Shown here piece after piece: positions 33,763 through 46,889 of a stretch of DNA of 64,000 bases; position 1 is the stretch's first letter; every line of letters begins with the position of its first letter. The position numbers and the translations under genes are program-made. The DNA lies in contig VXCM01003171.1 in assembly GCA_014773175.1 (NCBI GenBank), positions 62,001-126,000 of the forward strand. Reading direction: 5' to 3'. The stretch is from Lucifuga dentata (Eukaryota > Chordata > Actinopteri > Ophidiiformes > Bythitidae). The notes beneath the pieces are model-generated. The model was not told where the DNA came from. It did no database searches and saw nothing but the letters and a program-made list of their open reading frames with translations.

Positions 33763-34055
33763 ATAGTTATCACATATCACACATTCAAGTGCTCTTGGTT
33801 TCGAATAAACAAAGGATGCACAGTGGAAACAAGTTGCAAATGCAGGCAGAACAAATGGATTTTATTCTTCAAGAATAAAACAAAGAGGAGAGAATGCAAA
33901 GTGTGCAATTTATGTCTTAATAATTGCCTTTATTGACTTTATAAATAAAATATTCATAAGAAACATGATTTTCTGGGTATTTCAATTATAGCCTCATTAA
34001 AAAAAAATCAGAATTTCTGACTGGTAATTATATACACTCACATGCACGTAACACA

Positions 34056-34126
34056 TTAAAGGACCATACCAGTAATACCCAATAAATACTACCTGCATAC
34101 ACGCTACAATTACTAAATTACCAAAG
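34056..34126 (+). mobile_element. MITE family A end fragment
   Basis: TTAAAGGACCATACCAGTAA leads into CCCAATAAATACTACCTG, matching the left end of the diverged subfamily. The element stops after about 70 bp. Confidence 0.65.
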
Positions 34127-34987
34127 CACACGCATGTGTGTGTGTCAGTTCAGGGCCACAGCATTCCCATTATCCCTGTCACCTGGATCAGTCTGTTTAC
34201 ACGTGGTAACGGGAGGAGAAAATCTCGGCTATTGATTGACCTCCCGAGCTCGGCATGCGGAAACAAACATATTGATTTAGAAACCATCACAAGTCTCTTT
34301 ATATTTCAGTTTGCATATTCTACTGTAAATGCATGCACACACCCTTTGCCACTGTTTTTAAGTTGTTGTTTCTATTTCCAAATCTCTCTTACCAACACTC
34401 TCCTTCTTAATCTATCCTGTATGTTTCTTTTCTCTCTAAATCTGTTTCAGTCTGCTGAGTCTTACCCAGAAAAAAAGTCCTGATTAACCGTGAGAAAGAT
34501 TGAAATTGAGCGAGGTGGAGTGTGAAGAGTAAATGGGGGCTTAAACCGGGAAATAGTGACTTTCCCGGCTGGAAAATGGAGTAGAAGTGCATGAAGACAT
34601 TTTTAAGACGAGCAGGCAAATTTTCAAGTGGGACTAAAAGTAGTTTTATCCAGCCGGATATTTTGTTGAGATGAATGTTTAATGTTTTTTCCTGCAGTGA
34701 ATGGTTTTTCACCTAAACAGGTCTCTGTGTAGAAAATCTGAAAAGCAATCAAAATTTCACCTTTCTCGCCTTTTTTTTTTATGACACTCATCTGTATTCC
34801 AGCCAAGCATAATGGTGATTACTTATCTTAAAGAGCAGAGCGTTCTGAGGAAATAAGAAGAGCAAAGAGGGCGGGATGTTGGCAGGGGTGTCGACTTGGC
34901 TGGTCTTGCTGTGCATGACCAGACATGAGAGAGCGAGCTCAGAGAAAGCCTGAGAGGATTACTGGCCAGGATGGACCTCTGAAGTCA

Positions 34988-35000
34988 GGGTCAAAGGTTA
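34988..35000 (+). promoter_or_regulatory. DR1-like nuclear-receptor motif
   Basis: GGGTCA-A-AGGTTA is a direct repeat of hexamer half-sites spaced by one base, the arrangement bound by HNF4, PPAR/RXR and COUP-TF factors. A single motif in raw DNA is weak evidence. Confidence 0.25.
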
Positions 35001-36590
35001 TACAGCAAGTACAGGACAGGCAGAGGACAAATGAGGACAGTGTTATTGTTATAATACTTATATCTTAGTTGTTAGGTAGGCAAGTGCCTGTTTTTTTTTT
35101 TTCTCTCCACTGGTCCATGTAAAGTTATGAGAAATACAACACACAATGAAAATACTGTCTATAAGTACCTTTAGATGCATGTTAAAACTTTGCTTATACC
35201 CTGATTAAAGCAATAAATAGATCTTTTCAAATGTCATATAAGTACCATAATTCGATTGAAATCAAAATAAATTGGAGTAAGCTTGCTTATTTGGGCCTGT
35301 AAATGTTATAAATGGTGTAAGCCATCTTCCTATGTATTTCCTTACCTGGCGGACTCTCATACTTGGATTACACAACACATCATGTATATTCAGCAAGCCA
35401 CAGAATCCTATTAATTTCATCCATGTATTTCTTACTCACATTATAGCCTGAATCAGAGAAAAGACAAAATATACCTGTATTTTCAGGTAAATGTACTGAT
35501 TGTTATTAACCATCTTGGGTGCTCTTGATTCTAGATACAAAGGCCTAGATAAATTAAAAAACGGTGACAAGGAGTGTAGCGTTGCCTTAATGTACGCCAC
35601 GACAATTGAAGCTCATTCATAAAACTTCTCTACGATAAGCAGCGCACCGTTGTCACATGAAGGTAGCGTTGCTGTGAGGTGTGACAGGTAAAAACCAATG
35701 AAGATCAGCGTGTTAATAAGCTGCTGCATATTTACCAGCCATCATTTATCCTGATTCATCTGGTTTTAAAGTGAAAAACTGGCAAACAAACATACATTCT
35801 GCTTTAGAGCTCCTCATTTTTAAAAGACTGACACTAAAATAACAGGTAAACTTGCATAACCTCATTAACCTCACAGCAGGTGAAGCAGAGCGCCACAAGA
35901 ATGTGTGAAATAGGATCAAAACTCACCATTTATGAACTGACTGATCAGCTGAGTGAGTTTATCAAAGTTATTGATCTAATAAAACATGTGGGACAAATAC
36001 AGTTTTAAACGTCGCCCAGATTTCATACCGCTGAAATTTACCACCGGAATTAAGCAGGTCTTATTTGCATGTGGGTTTGTTTTATGAATAGCTACCGCAA
36101 CATGTAAATAAGGAAATATCACTGAAATGCCTCTTTTAAGGCCTAACACTAAAATATGTAGCTAACAGGCATTTATGAATGAGGTAACATGGTTGCACCA
36201 TGATATTTGTGCATAGTGATGCAGTAATTCGTGGCTATGGTTTATGAATCTGGACCATTATCTGTGAGAAAGCTTAAAAAAAAAAGAAACAGAAAAAACA
36301 ATCATGGACAGTTTTCTAGAAAAGCTTCCTTCACATTAGCTCTGTAAATAATAAACAAGGCCTTGAAAATGGCATTTCATGGTTTTTCTCAAGCCAAGTG
36401 AAGAAGTATTTCAAAAGACCTTGCTACAAAAATAATCAACGATCACAACAATCAAAGTGGCTCCACTAGACAGTAGATGCACCATGGATGCTGCATTCTA
36501 ATTCCCATCACGGCACCTGAAACGTGGTGGGAATGTGAGGAAGGAACCATGCCATTTTTGCTCTGGATAGTTCTGGTTCAAGTAGTTCTG
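35001..36590. other. Spacer without recognised genes
   Basis: Mixed A/T-rich DNA. The part from about 35550 to 36250 has GATAAATTAAAAAACGG near its start and GTTTATGAATCTGGACC near its end and may be an old MITE, but no ends or second copy could be matched. No gene is recognised. Confidence 0.45.
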
Positions 36591-36605
36591 AAACTTCCTG
36601 TTTTA

Positions 36606-37077
36606 CTTGAGTATAAGCCAAGTTGTTTTATTTTTTATTTTTATTTTTTTATCAAATTTCACAACGCAAATCAGGGGTCGGCTAATACACGAGGAATTCA
36701 AATCGGATCCCAGAGAACGAAATTTCCAGGGGTGGAAATACTACCCATTACCACTACCCATGAAAATAGTTTAAATCATACCTTAGAATGATGTATTTCC
36801 TGACTAAACATCTTATTCAGCACATTTTGCAGCGGCCAGTAAGCCGTGATCTGTCAGTTACGGTAATCAACTGCTGAAATAAATATCATGTTTACTGGTA
36901 CGTGGATTATTTTCAGAAAATCAGGAATACTATGACAATATGCAGAAAAACAGGTAAGATGCTAAACAAATAAATTGATGGAACAACATCAGGGGTTGGC
37001 TTATATGCAGGTTTGTTTAAAAATCTAAGTTTGCAGGTCAAAATTAGGGGTTGGCTTATAGTCGAGTATATATGGTA
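36606..37077. mobile_element. DNA-transposon remnant with ATAAGCC ends
   Basis: The left end reads ACTTGAGTATAAGCCAAGT. The right end reads GGCTTATAGTCGAGTATATA, its near complement. Inside are GGGGTCGGCTAATACACGAG and two further GGGGTTGGCTTATA motifs. I recognise ATAAGCC/GTCGGC end motifs as recurrent in vertebrate genomes, but I cannot name the superfamily. The body encodes nothing recognisable. Confidence 0.45.
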
Positions 37078-37369
37078 GGTTTGTTGAGTCGTGAGAGTAA
37101 TAAGTCTTTGTGTGTCTTTAAATACAAAAACAACAACAAACAATGACTTTAAAAAGACATTTCAGTGTTTTTCGGGTTGATTTTTCTGCTATCAAAGTGA
37201 AATGAGACAAGACTTTGATCAGAATCAACTATATTGGAAAACCTGAAAAAAGCCAAATGAGTTTCTCTAAAATCCCTGTACTGACAGTGTTGAAGCACCT
37301 TTGAGGCCTTGAGTTTAGCTCATCAAACTCTTGACATTTGAAGACTTTTTTAGGCTGCGCGGACAGCCT

Positions 37370-37900
37370 GGCATGCATGACATCTATAACATGTCAAAGA
37401 GTCAATCATATGCTGCTCCCTCATCTTTGACCAGGCCGCATATCAGACAAAACTGTTATTTCCCTTCCATTTTACAGCCGTGACCATCCTTCCTGTGATG
37501 CGCTTCCAGAAGTCTTGACGTTATATTCATGTCATCCAAATTGAATCCCCATTTTTCTTTATTTAATGAGCTCTGCCTGACATCGTGAACCACTTAACCG
37601 CAGCGCTGTACAAGAAACTCCACTTCGCCTATCATCGGCTATCTGGACATCAGATTTGTCTCTCTAATCAACATTCAAGGGCCTAATGGACATTCCTTGG
37701 TTTCTGCAAGACTATCAAATGAGAGAAGGGGGAGGTTTTAATCTCTCCAATTACTCTGTATCTCCTGGTTATACAATCAACCCGCACAGGCATGATGGCA
37801 AGCCTTCCATGACTGCAAATCAAAAACAAATGCCTGAGAATCGGGTATTGTCTGCTGGTCTGTGCTTTCAGCTCTTTGTTGAAGCGCCGGAGGAGAGAGA
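37370..37900. other. CNE-like non-coding block
   Basis: One of the clearest such blocks: long, repeat-free, evenly mixed sequence, including ATCAGACAAAACTGTTATTTC near 37441 and CTCTAATCAACATTCAAGG near 37662. A 141-codon plus-strand frame (37686-38111) overlaps the end but becomes GA-rich and has no domain, so I do not call it a gene. A regulatory role is inferred. Confidence 0.3.
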
Positions 37901-38109
37901 GGACAAGAGAGGAAGCTGGAGAATCAGGAGAGAGAGAGATAGATTAGAAAAATCCCTCAGCAAATCAGATGAGGGAGCTGATAAAAAGTTTTTTTGGAAC
38001 AGAATACCATACCACCATGAAATAGGATTTTCTGCCCAAATCAAGAAATGCTGGAGCTACGATCACCATTCCCCCCCCTCCCCCTCCTTTCTTTGCTTTA
38101 ATCTAATTT

Positions 38110-38935
38110 GAAACTTTTAATGGGAGTAAGGAAACGATTTGGGGTTGCTGGATCTCACTCATTTCCCATTGCCTGAATGCTCGTGGATGTAACTGCTATC
38201 CTGCATTTATGAAAAGTGCTTTCTTAGCTGGCTACTCTGTTGGTAAAACGGTGGTTTTGGACGTAAGCTGAGAGGTTGTGCCTCTCCTGGCATCGGACCC
38301 TTCAGTCTTTACACCCCTTCTACTGACTCCCTCACTCCGGAGCCAGGACCACAGAGACGTTTAACAGAGATGAGTGCAAAGGAGAGAAAAATTGAACAAG
38401 AGGGTGTAGAAAGATGGAAAAGAGATGAAAATGGTCGGAGAGAAGGAAAAGCAGATTGGCAGTGAGGCGGATTGTAAATTAAATGCACAGTTGTTTCTCT
38501 CGCTCTCGGTCCTCCTTTCCTTTTCCTGGAAATCAGATCCTCTCTGTATCACCCGCTCCGCTCATGTTTTTCCTCTGGATTCGGCTGGATCCAGTCTGCA
38601 AGGCCAGCAAATAAGTCAAGCCGTCTCTCCTCCTTTCTTTCTCTTCCCCTCTCTGCACTTTTATCCCTCCATCTTTTTGCAGCCATGTCCCTGTAACCTT
38701 GTCCTGGCTCTACTTCAAACTCAGAAATGGCAACACAAACCATGATTACCAACAGACAGAGCTGACGGAGCTGGCCAGAATGACTGGGATAGGATAGGAG
38801 ATGAGATGAGGAGAGAAAAAGAGGTGGAGATGCAAAGCTGGGAATAGAGAGAAAAATTTGGCAGGATTAGAGGAGAGAAAATAAACAGGAAAAGGAGTCA
38901 AGACAAAAAGACCACATCAAATTCTCTTTAAGTCG
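38110..38935. other. Spacer with CT- and GA-rich tracts
   Basis: No gene is recognised. CT-rich sequence lies at 38490-38680 and GA-rich sequence at 38790-38900. Short frames on both strands in this interval are compositional. Confidence 0.5.
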
Positions 38936-38939
38936 TGTC

Positions 38940-39460
38940 AAAAGTGGCTTTTACACCACAGCGACCATTTTCAGGAACTCAAGAAACTTTTCAGGAGCTC
39001 AGGAACTTTCCATTTTGCACCAAAGCAAGATACATTTTGATACCATAAGTATAGTTTCTGCATCATTTTTAGCTCCTATTCCATGTATTCTCCAAAGGTT
39101 CAAGAACTGCTGGGTGGAGCTTGAAAACCCAAACATTGATGATTGGTCAGACACAACTTTACCCCAGTCCAACCAGGCAGACTAGTGCCATTTCTGTATA
39201 TGGCACCACAGCAACAGCAGGGTTTCAAGACTTTAAGCCACAACAGAGCAAAGAGAACAAACTGCTTAAGTGTCTCCATTGTTGTTATTGTTGTTGTTAT
39301 TGTAGTTGTTTTGTGTTTGGTGCATATGGAAATCATGAGGCTGTCGCACTATTGACATCCTTTGCTCAGATTTCTGTAATCGTCACAGTTCTTAAAGCAC
39401 AGTGGGAATATGAGTAAAGAACTTGCTGAAGGAACCACGTACTTCCTGTCCGGACAGTTC
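38940..39460. repeat. Dispersed repeat family E, copy 3
   Basis: The segment starts with CATTTTCAGGAACTCAAGAA and ends near AGGAACCACGTACTTCC. It shares ordered blocks with 8735-9180, including TTTTGCACCAA and GATTGGTCAGACA. An internal (TTG)n-like tract lies near 39279-39318. The superfamily is not known to me. Confidence 0.45.
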
Positions 39461-39684
39461 CAGCGAAGACAGTTGTTAATTTAGTTTGAAACTGTAGGTC
39501 AAAAGAAATCAAATGAAGGCGGTGGGATGACCGGATTGTTGACGTGACACCAACATCTTCCAGTGGTTCGCCTCTTTGCCTCATTTTTGCTGCACTGCAA
39601 CACAGCAAAATCACAGGATGGTTCTGTTCTCCAACTGGAGCCACACATGGTTCTGCTGAAAAAGTCAATGATGGATGACAATTT

Positions 39685-39711
39685 TAGTCTAATCGTGTCA
39701 CGATTAGACTA
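39685..39711. repeat. Perfect 27-bp palindrome
   Basis: TAGTCTAATCGTG (39685-39697), a single T, then the exact reverse complement (39699-39711). It is not part of a recognised TIR and lies 26 bp before a Harbinger-like MITE. It may form a cruciform or bind a dimeric factor. Confidence 0.85.
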
Positions 39712-39737
39712 TTCAAAGCAACTTACCTTGGATCATT

Positions 39738-40061
39738 GAGCCTCATGCAAAAACATTTTCGTATTCTTATCTTAACTTTCTCTTACTTTTTTTTCGTACG
39801 GTGGGCTCATACGAGTGTGCCACGTCAGATTCAGCAAACGCTCCTAACTTCAGATAACTGAGTAAATCACCTGTAAACATGATGAATGCCACCTGTGCGT
39901 AAATGAGCGCGCATTCATGAGAATTGTAAATTAGCATAATTACACGCCCCAATAATAACATATAAGGCTACACATGCTGCAGGAATAGGCGAATCTGTCT
40001 GCGGAGTCACGAGCCACTTAAGAACGAGTCTGTTGGTACGACTGGTTCTTGCATGAAGCCC
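39738..40061. mobile_element. Short MITE with GRGCYTCATGCAA ends
   Basis: The left end GAGCCTCATGCAAAAAC and right end GGTTCTTGCATGAAGCCC are inverted. ATT flanks the element on both sides, a possible 3-bp duplication. The inner sequence contains TCTTACTTTTTTTTCGTACG and GTGCGTAAATGAGCGCG. I associate such ends with Harbinger-like MITEs in fish. It is 324 bp and non-coding. Confidence 0.6.
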
Positions 40062-40449
40062 ATTGTGTCCCGAAAAGGAAGCCAGGCTGCAGATGCCTAG
40101 TTAGAATCTCTTGCATATTGCATGCTGTGTGATTGATTCTCCTCGGCCAAGCTTCTTCAATAAACAAGGCTCGAGCTTAAGAACTGCCTCAAATTAATTA
40201 TATTTTAAGAATTCTACAAAAGCCTCCAACACAAAATTTGTTCCAGAGCACTTGGAGCCCAAATAGAAGGGCTCCCTTTGCCAGTGACAACAAAGCTTTC
40301 CAGTCAGAAAAGACAGACACTTGCACAGATGTTATCCGTGATCCTGACCATGATTTCAATATATTAACACCACAGTCAGCAACAATCTGCTGGTAACAGG
40401 CAGAAACAACAATCAGCACCTGCTCAGCATTCCAAATGTTAGTATTGCA

Positions 40450-41880
40450 AAATATTAACTAATCAAATCAAAGTACAAAAATTCTCTGAACTGGATGGAG
40501 ACAGAAACTTTTAGTGTGGAGAACTGTGAAGAAACAGAGAGTCATTTGAAAAAAGAAAGACAAAAGAGTGATTGTTACCAGAGTTATCAGATAAAGAAAA
40601 AGTTTTCAGCATTGGAAAAGAAAAAAAAAAAGATTAGAAAAACAAACTGATGGTCATAAAGACAGATGGTCAAAAAAAGGGAGAGAAAGTGAAGCGACTC
40701 AGCCATCAAAGAGGAGAAGCCAGTGAGAGAATGGGTAAAATCTACTGAGCTTAGATAGAGAGAAAAGAAAACTTGAAAGATAAATGGAAAATGGAGAGCT
40801 AGCTCTGCAAATCAGACTGCAACAGAGGAGCAAAGCAGAGAAAAAGAGATTAAAAATTTACAGATGGCCAGAAAAGGTCGTGATGGAGAGATAACTGAAT
40901 GAATTAGTTGTGAGAGAGAAACAATATCTGAGAAAAAAATCTACCAAGAGGCAAGAAAGAGATCAGATTCATCCTGCTCTCTTTCTTTCTGTTTCTCATT
41001 AATGACTGTGTAGCCATTAGCAAGCAAGAGTTGAAAGGAAAAAAGGGGATAAAGATTTTAAGATCCAATGAAAAACAGAATGAAAACAACACTGCAGTTA
41101 ACAGAATGAGCTACCTGAGAGAGAGAGAAAGAAAGAAAGGTTGAGAACACAAGGATAAAAAAGAAGGTGAGAGGTAGCTGTTGTCCGTGTCTGCCTGCGG
41201 CTGGGTTAATTCTCCGGTAACCGTGGTGATGGCAGCAGAGTTCCAGGTGATGCTAATTGCTGCCATACATCTTCTTTAGCGATGCCACTAAAGCATGTTA
41301 GCTGAGGCCTTGGAGCAAATCATACAGATAGAGTACAGGTAGATAAATAAATAAATACAGTGCATGTATTAGGAGATAAATCTTCTTCTCCTGGGCTGCA
41401 GCTTTACACCGCTGGTGTTTCTCATCCTGCTAACCAGACTATGGTAGAGGAAAAAGGGGCGGCTGTGTTGGAGCCGGCATAAAAGGTCTGTTGATGTGTC
41501 TTGTTGGGGACATGCCTTGGTCAGGTCATGAGACTGAGCAGGCAAATGTATTTATATAGATTCAGACACAGAGGCAATTCAAACAAAATGCATTAAAAAA
41601 ATGCATTTCACTGGAGCTAGCTAAAGCTAAGAAGCTGTTGTCAGAAGGTGAATTAGTAAAGCAGTGTGCAGTGAATTAATTGTTTTTCCTTCGTGAATTC
41701 CAATGCAACAAAATGCACTCATCAATTACAGATTTAAAAAACAGATTTGAAAATGTGTTCAATTAACAAAAACAGACTAGACTGAATCGTTTTTGTGTTT
41801 TATGAAACTTTTGAATACTTAACTAATCACATTAATTTTTGTTTTATTTAATGTGTGATCTTTGACCATGAGAATGAAAT
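40450..41880. other. Spacer, purine-rich in its first half
   Basis: From about 40490 to 41170 the plus strand is rich in A and G (AAAGAAAGACAAAAG-type words) without a regular unit. The rest is mixed, with AATAAATAAATA near 41345. No gene is recognised. Confidence 0.5.
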
Positions 41881-41881
41881 T

Positions 41882-42060
41882 TTATTGGCCATCCTCATCA
41901 AAGTTGCCCATCCCTGCTTTAGTGCATTCACAACATTTATTCGAAAAGGTTGCAGAATGAGAAAGACCTTGGGGTCGCCCTCAGACCAGCTTGCTGGACC
42001 TAGAAAAAAAAAAAAAANAAAAAAAAAAACAAAAAAAAACACAAGATCTCTAATATTTTA
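41882..42060. repeat. Possible hAT-derived fragment and poly(A) junction
   Basis: CAAAGTTGCCCATCCCTG near 41899 resembles the right end of hAT elements, but no matching left end is found. An A run interrupted by N 42018 follows. No coding sequence is seen. Confidence 0.35.
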
Positions 42061-42539
42061 CATCTGAAGCTAGGCCAAAACCGTCATAGATGGCAAGCTC
42101 TGGTGAAGCTGGTTGGTTCTTTGCATGTGCAAGAGAAATAGTCATACTTTAAAATGATGGTTCTCAATTCTGGTCCTTGATTAGTTCAGTACTGCATATT
42201 TATTTAATCAATCAAGATCTAGAGCCTACCAGATCTCTTTTAGCCTTTCAAGGTCTGCAAGGCACCAACAATTTAACAAGTAAACACACCGGATTTAGCT
42301 AATCATGGGGAATTTTTCAGCATAAATTCATAAACATTTTGGATAATCCAATACACTTAGAAATGATGAATTTGCACTTGGCCTTCCTTATTTCATAAAC
42401 ATGACCTGCCAAACAAGACCAAGCTGATCCAGGCTCCTTTCATGGAGTCATTCCTGATGGAATATGCCAAGTGTGGTAGAGCTGAAGAGGGTTATGATGT
42501 GTTTAAGGAAAAATGGCTGTAGCTGTTTAACTGTTGAAT

Positions 42540-43211
42540 CAGAGTGGGCAACCTCATAAGAGCCATTTTTGGCCAAAAAAAAACAAAAAAAAAAACATAT
42601 ATATATAAATATCTGGAGCCGCAAAACATATTTGAGCCTTATAATGAAGGTAACACAGCCTATTAAGTCTAAATTAGCCTATCAACATTACTCATAGGTG
42701 TAAATAAGCATTCATTAAAATGTTTTACACGTGACTACTCTGCAGTATGCTATTTATGATTATTTGGTACTTTAACTTTGCATTTCCATTACAATAATAT
42801 CATGTTTTGTTGCATTTATGAAATTATAANTTTGGTACTTTAACTTTGCATTTCCATTACAATAATATCATGTTTTGTTGCATTTATGAAATTATAAAAC
42901 TATAGATCTTCTCAAATTAAAAGAAAAATGTTTCAATATTTCATCAACTAAAATATGCATCATATTGGTGCCTTTTCCTCTTAATTTTGCCAGACCTCAA
43001 TAGCGGTTGCTAGCATGGATGTATACCTAAATGTCTAGTCTTGAGTCTCCTGAGCTATGGATTACTTACAACAATGATAAATTAAAATGTAAACTGTTAA
43101 AAAATAACCATTGTTCATTTCCATATAATTTTTGGTCAAACCCACAGGGAGCCACAGGAGATGGGCAAAAGAGCTGCATACAGCTCCGGAGCCGCAGGTT
43201 GCCTACCCCTG
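42540..43211 (+). mobile_element. hAT MITE with 8-bp target duplication
   Basis: The ends CAGAGTGGGCAACCT and AGGTTGCCTACCCCTG are inverted. The flanks are TGTTGAAT (42532-42539) and TGCTGAAT (43212-43219), matching at seven of eight bases, as expected for hAT. The inner GGAGCCGCA and AGAGCCATT motifs near both ends extend the symmetry. N 42830 lies inside, with 67 bp of identical sequence on both sides. There is no transposase. Confidence 0.83.
42763..42897. other. Single-N junction with 67-bp duplicated flanks
   Basis: Positions 42763-42829 and 42831-42897 are identical around N 42830, inside the hAT element. Confidence 0.9.
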
Positions 43212-44386
43212 TGCTGAATAAAAGATTTATAATGTCTGCTTTGACTGAGTTGTTAATTGGTGTTTCCTGTTGGAGGAGGAGCTACAGTCCATAAAAGCAG
43301 AACTTTGGAGCTCCTGCAGGGCAGAACAGAGACCAGAACAGAGACCAGCACTGAGCCAGACAAGCCTGCTGTTTCCTGAGGAAGTTAAAAGATCATGAGG
43401 GTGAAGAGATGACAGTTTATGGCTTATTTTCTCCCTATTTTCAAAGTTTTTGTTTGTCTTTGTTTCGTTTTATTCCTGACGTTTTGGCCAAAAGTGTCTT
43501 CACTATAATTTATACAGAATATGCTGCACTGATACATAAAATAATGATTCATAAAATAAAATAAATAAAAAGCTGAACTGCTTGTCCAGCCTTACCTGCA
43601 ACATGTCGCGCTCGCTAATTAAGATAAATCCAAATTTGCCCTGATGAAAATGCAGCACAGCACATTTCTCTACCTACATGATGCGATGCAGCAGTAAATT
43701 CACTTCCAGCCCTCAAACCAAAACGCACGGCCCATCCCCTCCCGAGTTTCCCATCAGGCTTTGGATGATATTGATGGGTCCTTTCTACCAGCACATTAAC
43801 TCTCATTACTGCTCCAGTGAACCACCTGGCATTTACAATGACAAATTCCTCTCACCACAGCCCACCAAGACCTGAAAATAAAGATCTCAGTGTCCCACAC
43901 ATGCATCACCAGCCCCACAGCAACCTGCAGATATTGGAGGAGATTAATAATTTGTTGTGTAACCTGGATTCACAGCATATACACAATATATCCTTTTCTG
44001 AGGGGAAAAGTAATGCTTCTTATTCTAAAAAAAAATTGATGACAGTAAGTCTCAAAAGTCTGTAATTTGCAAGGAAGGGAATTAGATTACTAATAACTAC
44101 AAAACACCATTCCTTCAATTTGTGATTTGTATTTTTCAAAGTTGATAGGAATTTGTCTCGATGCGCTCACAACACACAAACAGACAATAAATAAACACAG
44201 TCACTGATTACACATATATATCTGATAAATCTATAAAGTGAGTCCTGAGACTCATTAAAAATGCTAATTAGCAATAAATAACAGCTAAAAAGTGCAACAT
44301 CGGATCAGAGCTAAGCTACATAAAATTGTCATAATTACAAAGAACAATTAAAAACGAGGTCTTTAGAATAATTTAAAACAAGAATT

Positions 44387-44511
44387 GCAGATGTGTGTGT
44401 GCTGTTCCTGAATCTGGTCGTCTTTGAGGGGAGAGATTTCAGCCTTTTNGCAGATGTGTGTGTGCTGTTCCTGAATCTGGTCGTCTTTGAGGGGAGAGAT
44501 TTCAGCCTTTT
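44387..44511. other. Single-N junction with 62-bp duplicated flanks
   Basis: Positions 44387-44448 and 44450-44511 are identical around N 44449. The sequence CTGTTCCTGAATCTGGTCG inside is a phrase I associate with old dispersed repeats in fish, so the region to about 44750 may be an element remnant. Confidence 0.85.
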
Positions 44512-44980
44512 TCCCCAAGGGAGAAATTTAAACAGAGTTAGCAGGATGCGACGGGTCTTTTAAGATTTTTAGGCCCAGTTTTTCCAGACGTGACTCGTGG
44601 ATTTCTTTGAGAGCTGCAATCACTTTATTAGACTGAGTGTCCAATTTTTCAAACGGTTAATAGCCTGCATCACATTTGGAATGATCATTCAGCCTTTAAT
44701 GGCTCCAGCCTGTAGCTTTTGTAATGTTGTGGTGTTTTATATGGGAATATGCTTTGGAATCACAGTTTGATTCATGTTTCCAAGTAATAAAGTAGATGAA
44801 AAGGGAGATATTGGGAGGAAAAAAGTATATTTTTGTGATTCTTCTTCAGTGCTTCAAGCCCCCACTTCAGACACGCTCTGTGGACGAATTGAATTGTCCT
44901 TCCACAGAAAGCTCCAGAAACCCCACTTCATGCTGAATGATGTCGCACAAGTATGTGAAGGAGGAAGAGCTCAATTAATA

Positions 44981-44981
44981 T

Positions 44982-45012
<31 letters not shown>

Positions 45013-45013
45013 C
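44981..45013. repeat. (GT)n microsatellite
   Basis: A GT tract with one TATG interruption near its start, followed by GCATGCAGGGGGGG. The sequence from 45014 to 46095 contains no recognised gene. Confidence 0.93.
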
Positions 45014-46096
45014 ATGCAGGGGGGGCAGAGTGTAATTGAGTTAAAGTCTCTCTAGGCCAGGATTGAATTAAGAGCAGATTAGAGGCCAAGTGCTGAGTGT
45101 GTGAGTGGGAGTTAGTGTTTCCTTCTGCACCTATACGTGGTCTGGATCGCTCCCCTGTGAGTGTGTGTGTGTAATGGTATTGAATGATGATGCAGCATGT
45201 GGTTTGAATTTAAAGACACACTTGTTTTATTTTGTTTTACTGCTTAATGTGTCCATGGGACAAAAAAAATGTCCATAAAAACACAATAAATGGATCTTCA
45301 ACATGTGACAGGATGAAACTTCAACGATCCTGAGGGGAAACTTCATCATTTTAAATACAAACAATAAGATAAGCGAGTAACATGAGCCAAATAATGTGGA
45401 TCTCACAGATCATTACACCTTCTGTAATCTTCAGAAAGAAACTATTCATTGCTCTTCATTATAATATTTTACAGAATTTTTGGCAACAACTCTCGTATTT
45501 TTTGTTTCATTAACAGCTTGTACAGATTTACCTTGAAGGGGAGATATATGCTATTTGTAATATAGCAGGAGTTTGTGTTGAACACTGTAAAAATGCCAGA
45601 ATTTGAAGCCTTTAGAAATGCACCTAACAAGACAAACCCATAGCTCCCAAACTGTCCTGAAACTTCTTTTTTGTTTTTTTGATTGGTCCTTTACTTCTAT
45701 TACATGTTGATGTCAATTTGTAATGTGTGAATTTATCCAAGTATGATGCTAACAAGCATTTAGCTTGTCAGCGTGTTTACATGCATGCTTATTTAGGCCT
45801 GTACGTCAGCATGTTTGTCTGCCTTCTTTTTAGTACAGTCCAGCTGCTTCATTCATGTCTCAAGTGCCACACCAGGTGCTTTAGATGACAAAAAAAGGAC
45901 AAAAAGTTTCCCTAAACCCCATGTGCTCACACACGAGGATTTACATTCACATCGCAAATCTCCCCATAAACATCTCTGGAGTGAAGATGGAGGTCAACCG
46001 GAGAATCGTCTGCATGAAAATAAAGTCTAAAAGTCCAAGAGTTACAGAGTTTTAAAGATTTTTTTTCCCCCACAATCAAGAATTTTCTGTTGACAA

Positions 46097-46465
46097 ATTA
46101 AAAATATTGCCAGTGTTGATTGCTAAAATTTTTCCACCACTTGGCCAGACACGCCCACTTCACACGATCTGCGGAGAGAATTGATTCATTTGCATTTATA
46201 TCTCTGTGAATAAGATAAGAAAAATATGCAGGATTCCCACGAATAACTCCTCCCCTCTCTGACAACAAAGTTTTCCCATTTACATGATTAATCGCATTTA
46301 GATTATCAGACAAAGACACACCATGCCCTCCTCTCTCTGTGACGATGGCTTTTCACTCCATCCTGCAGCTTGGACATTCTGAAAAGGTGGAAACACGGCG
46401 GATAGTCGAGGAGGCTTACGACCAAGTCGGACGAGGTGGGTTGGATGAAGCATACTGTGGCCTTT
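46097..46465. repeat. Dispersed repeat family D, copy 2, uninterrupted
   Basis: This copy lacks the C insertion found in copy 1 (22936-23690). It reads from ATTGCCAGTGTTGATTGC through AATAACTCCTCCCCTCTC, TGATTAATCGCATTT and GACATTCTGAAAAGGTGG to GAAGCATACTGTGGC. It supplies the empty-site version that shows C was inserted just before TGATTAATC. The ends are unclear. Confidence 0.6.
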
Positions 46466-46889
46466 AAGTCACCTGAAAACACTTTATTGTTCCACTTTGA
46501 TGAGGTCATCCACTGACTAATGTGACCGTTCACAGTGAGTCACGGTCGTGCATTTTGTACTGGCTCGCACTGTGTCCTGGTGTGGTTTTGGGTGTCTGAT
46601 TGCCTCTCGTAAGAAAGGTAAAGTGCTGGTCAGTTATGTGTAAATCTCTTTAAAACTAGTCACAGATGCTAAAAAAAAATACCAAAAACACTCTTCACGT
46701 GACTTCCTGCTCTGACGTACTGTCTGTGATGCTGAAAACATGGCAGCTGCAGAGGGACAAATAAGGCGTTAGGCATGGCTGCCACGCTGCGATGATGTCA
46801 TTGTCCCGCCCTTTATTTTGGAAGAATCTGGGCTAAATTAGGAGAGTTATGAATACACCAGTCACAAAGTTCAGCTTGCCTCATTTGTT

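Noticed and set aside
37686..38111. 141-codon plus-strand frame, the longest without N
   Set aside because: No domain or family pattern is visible. The second half is purine-rich (Glu/Arg/Lys) and the frame overlaps CNE-like sequence; chance length is plausible.
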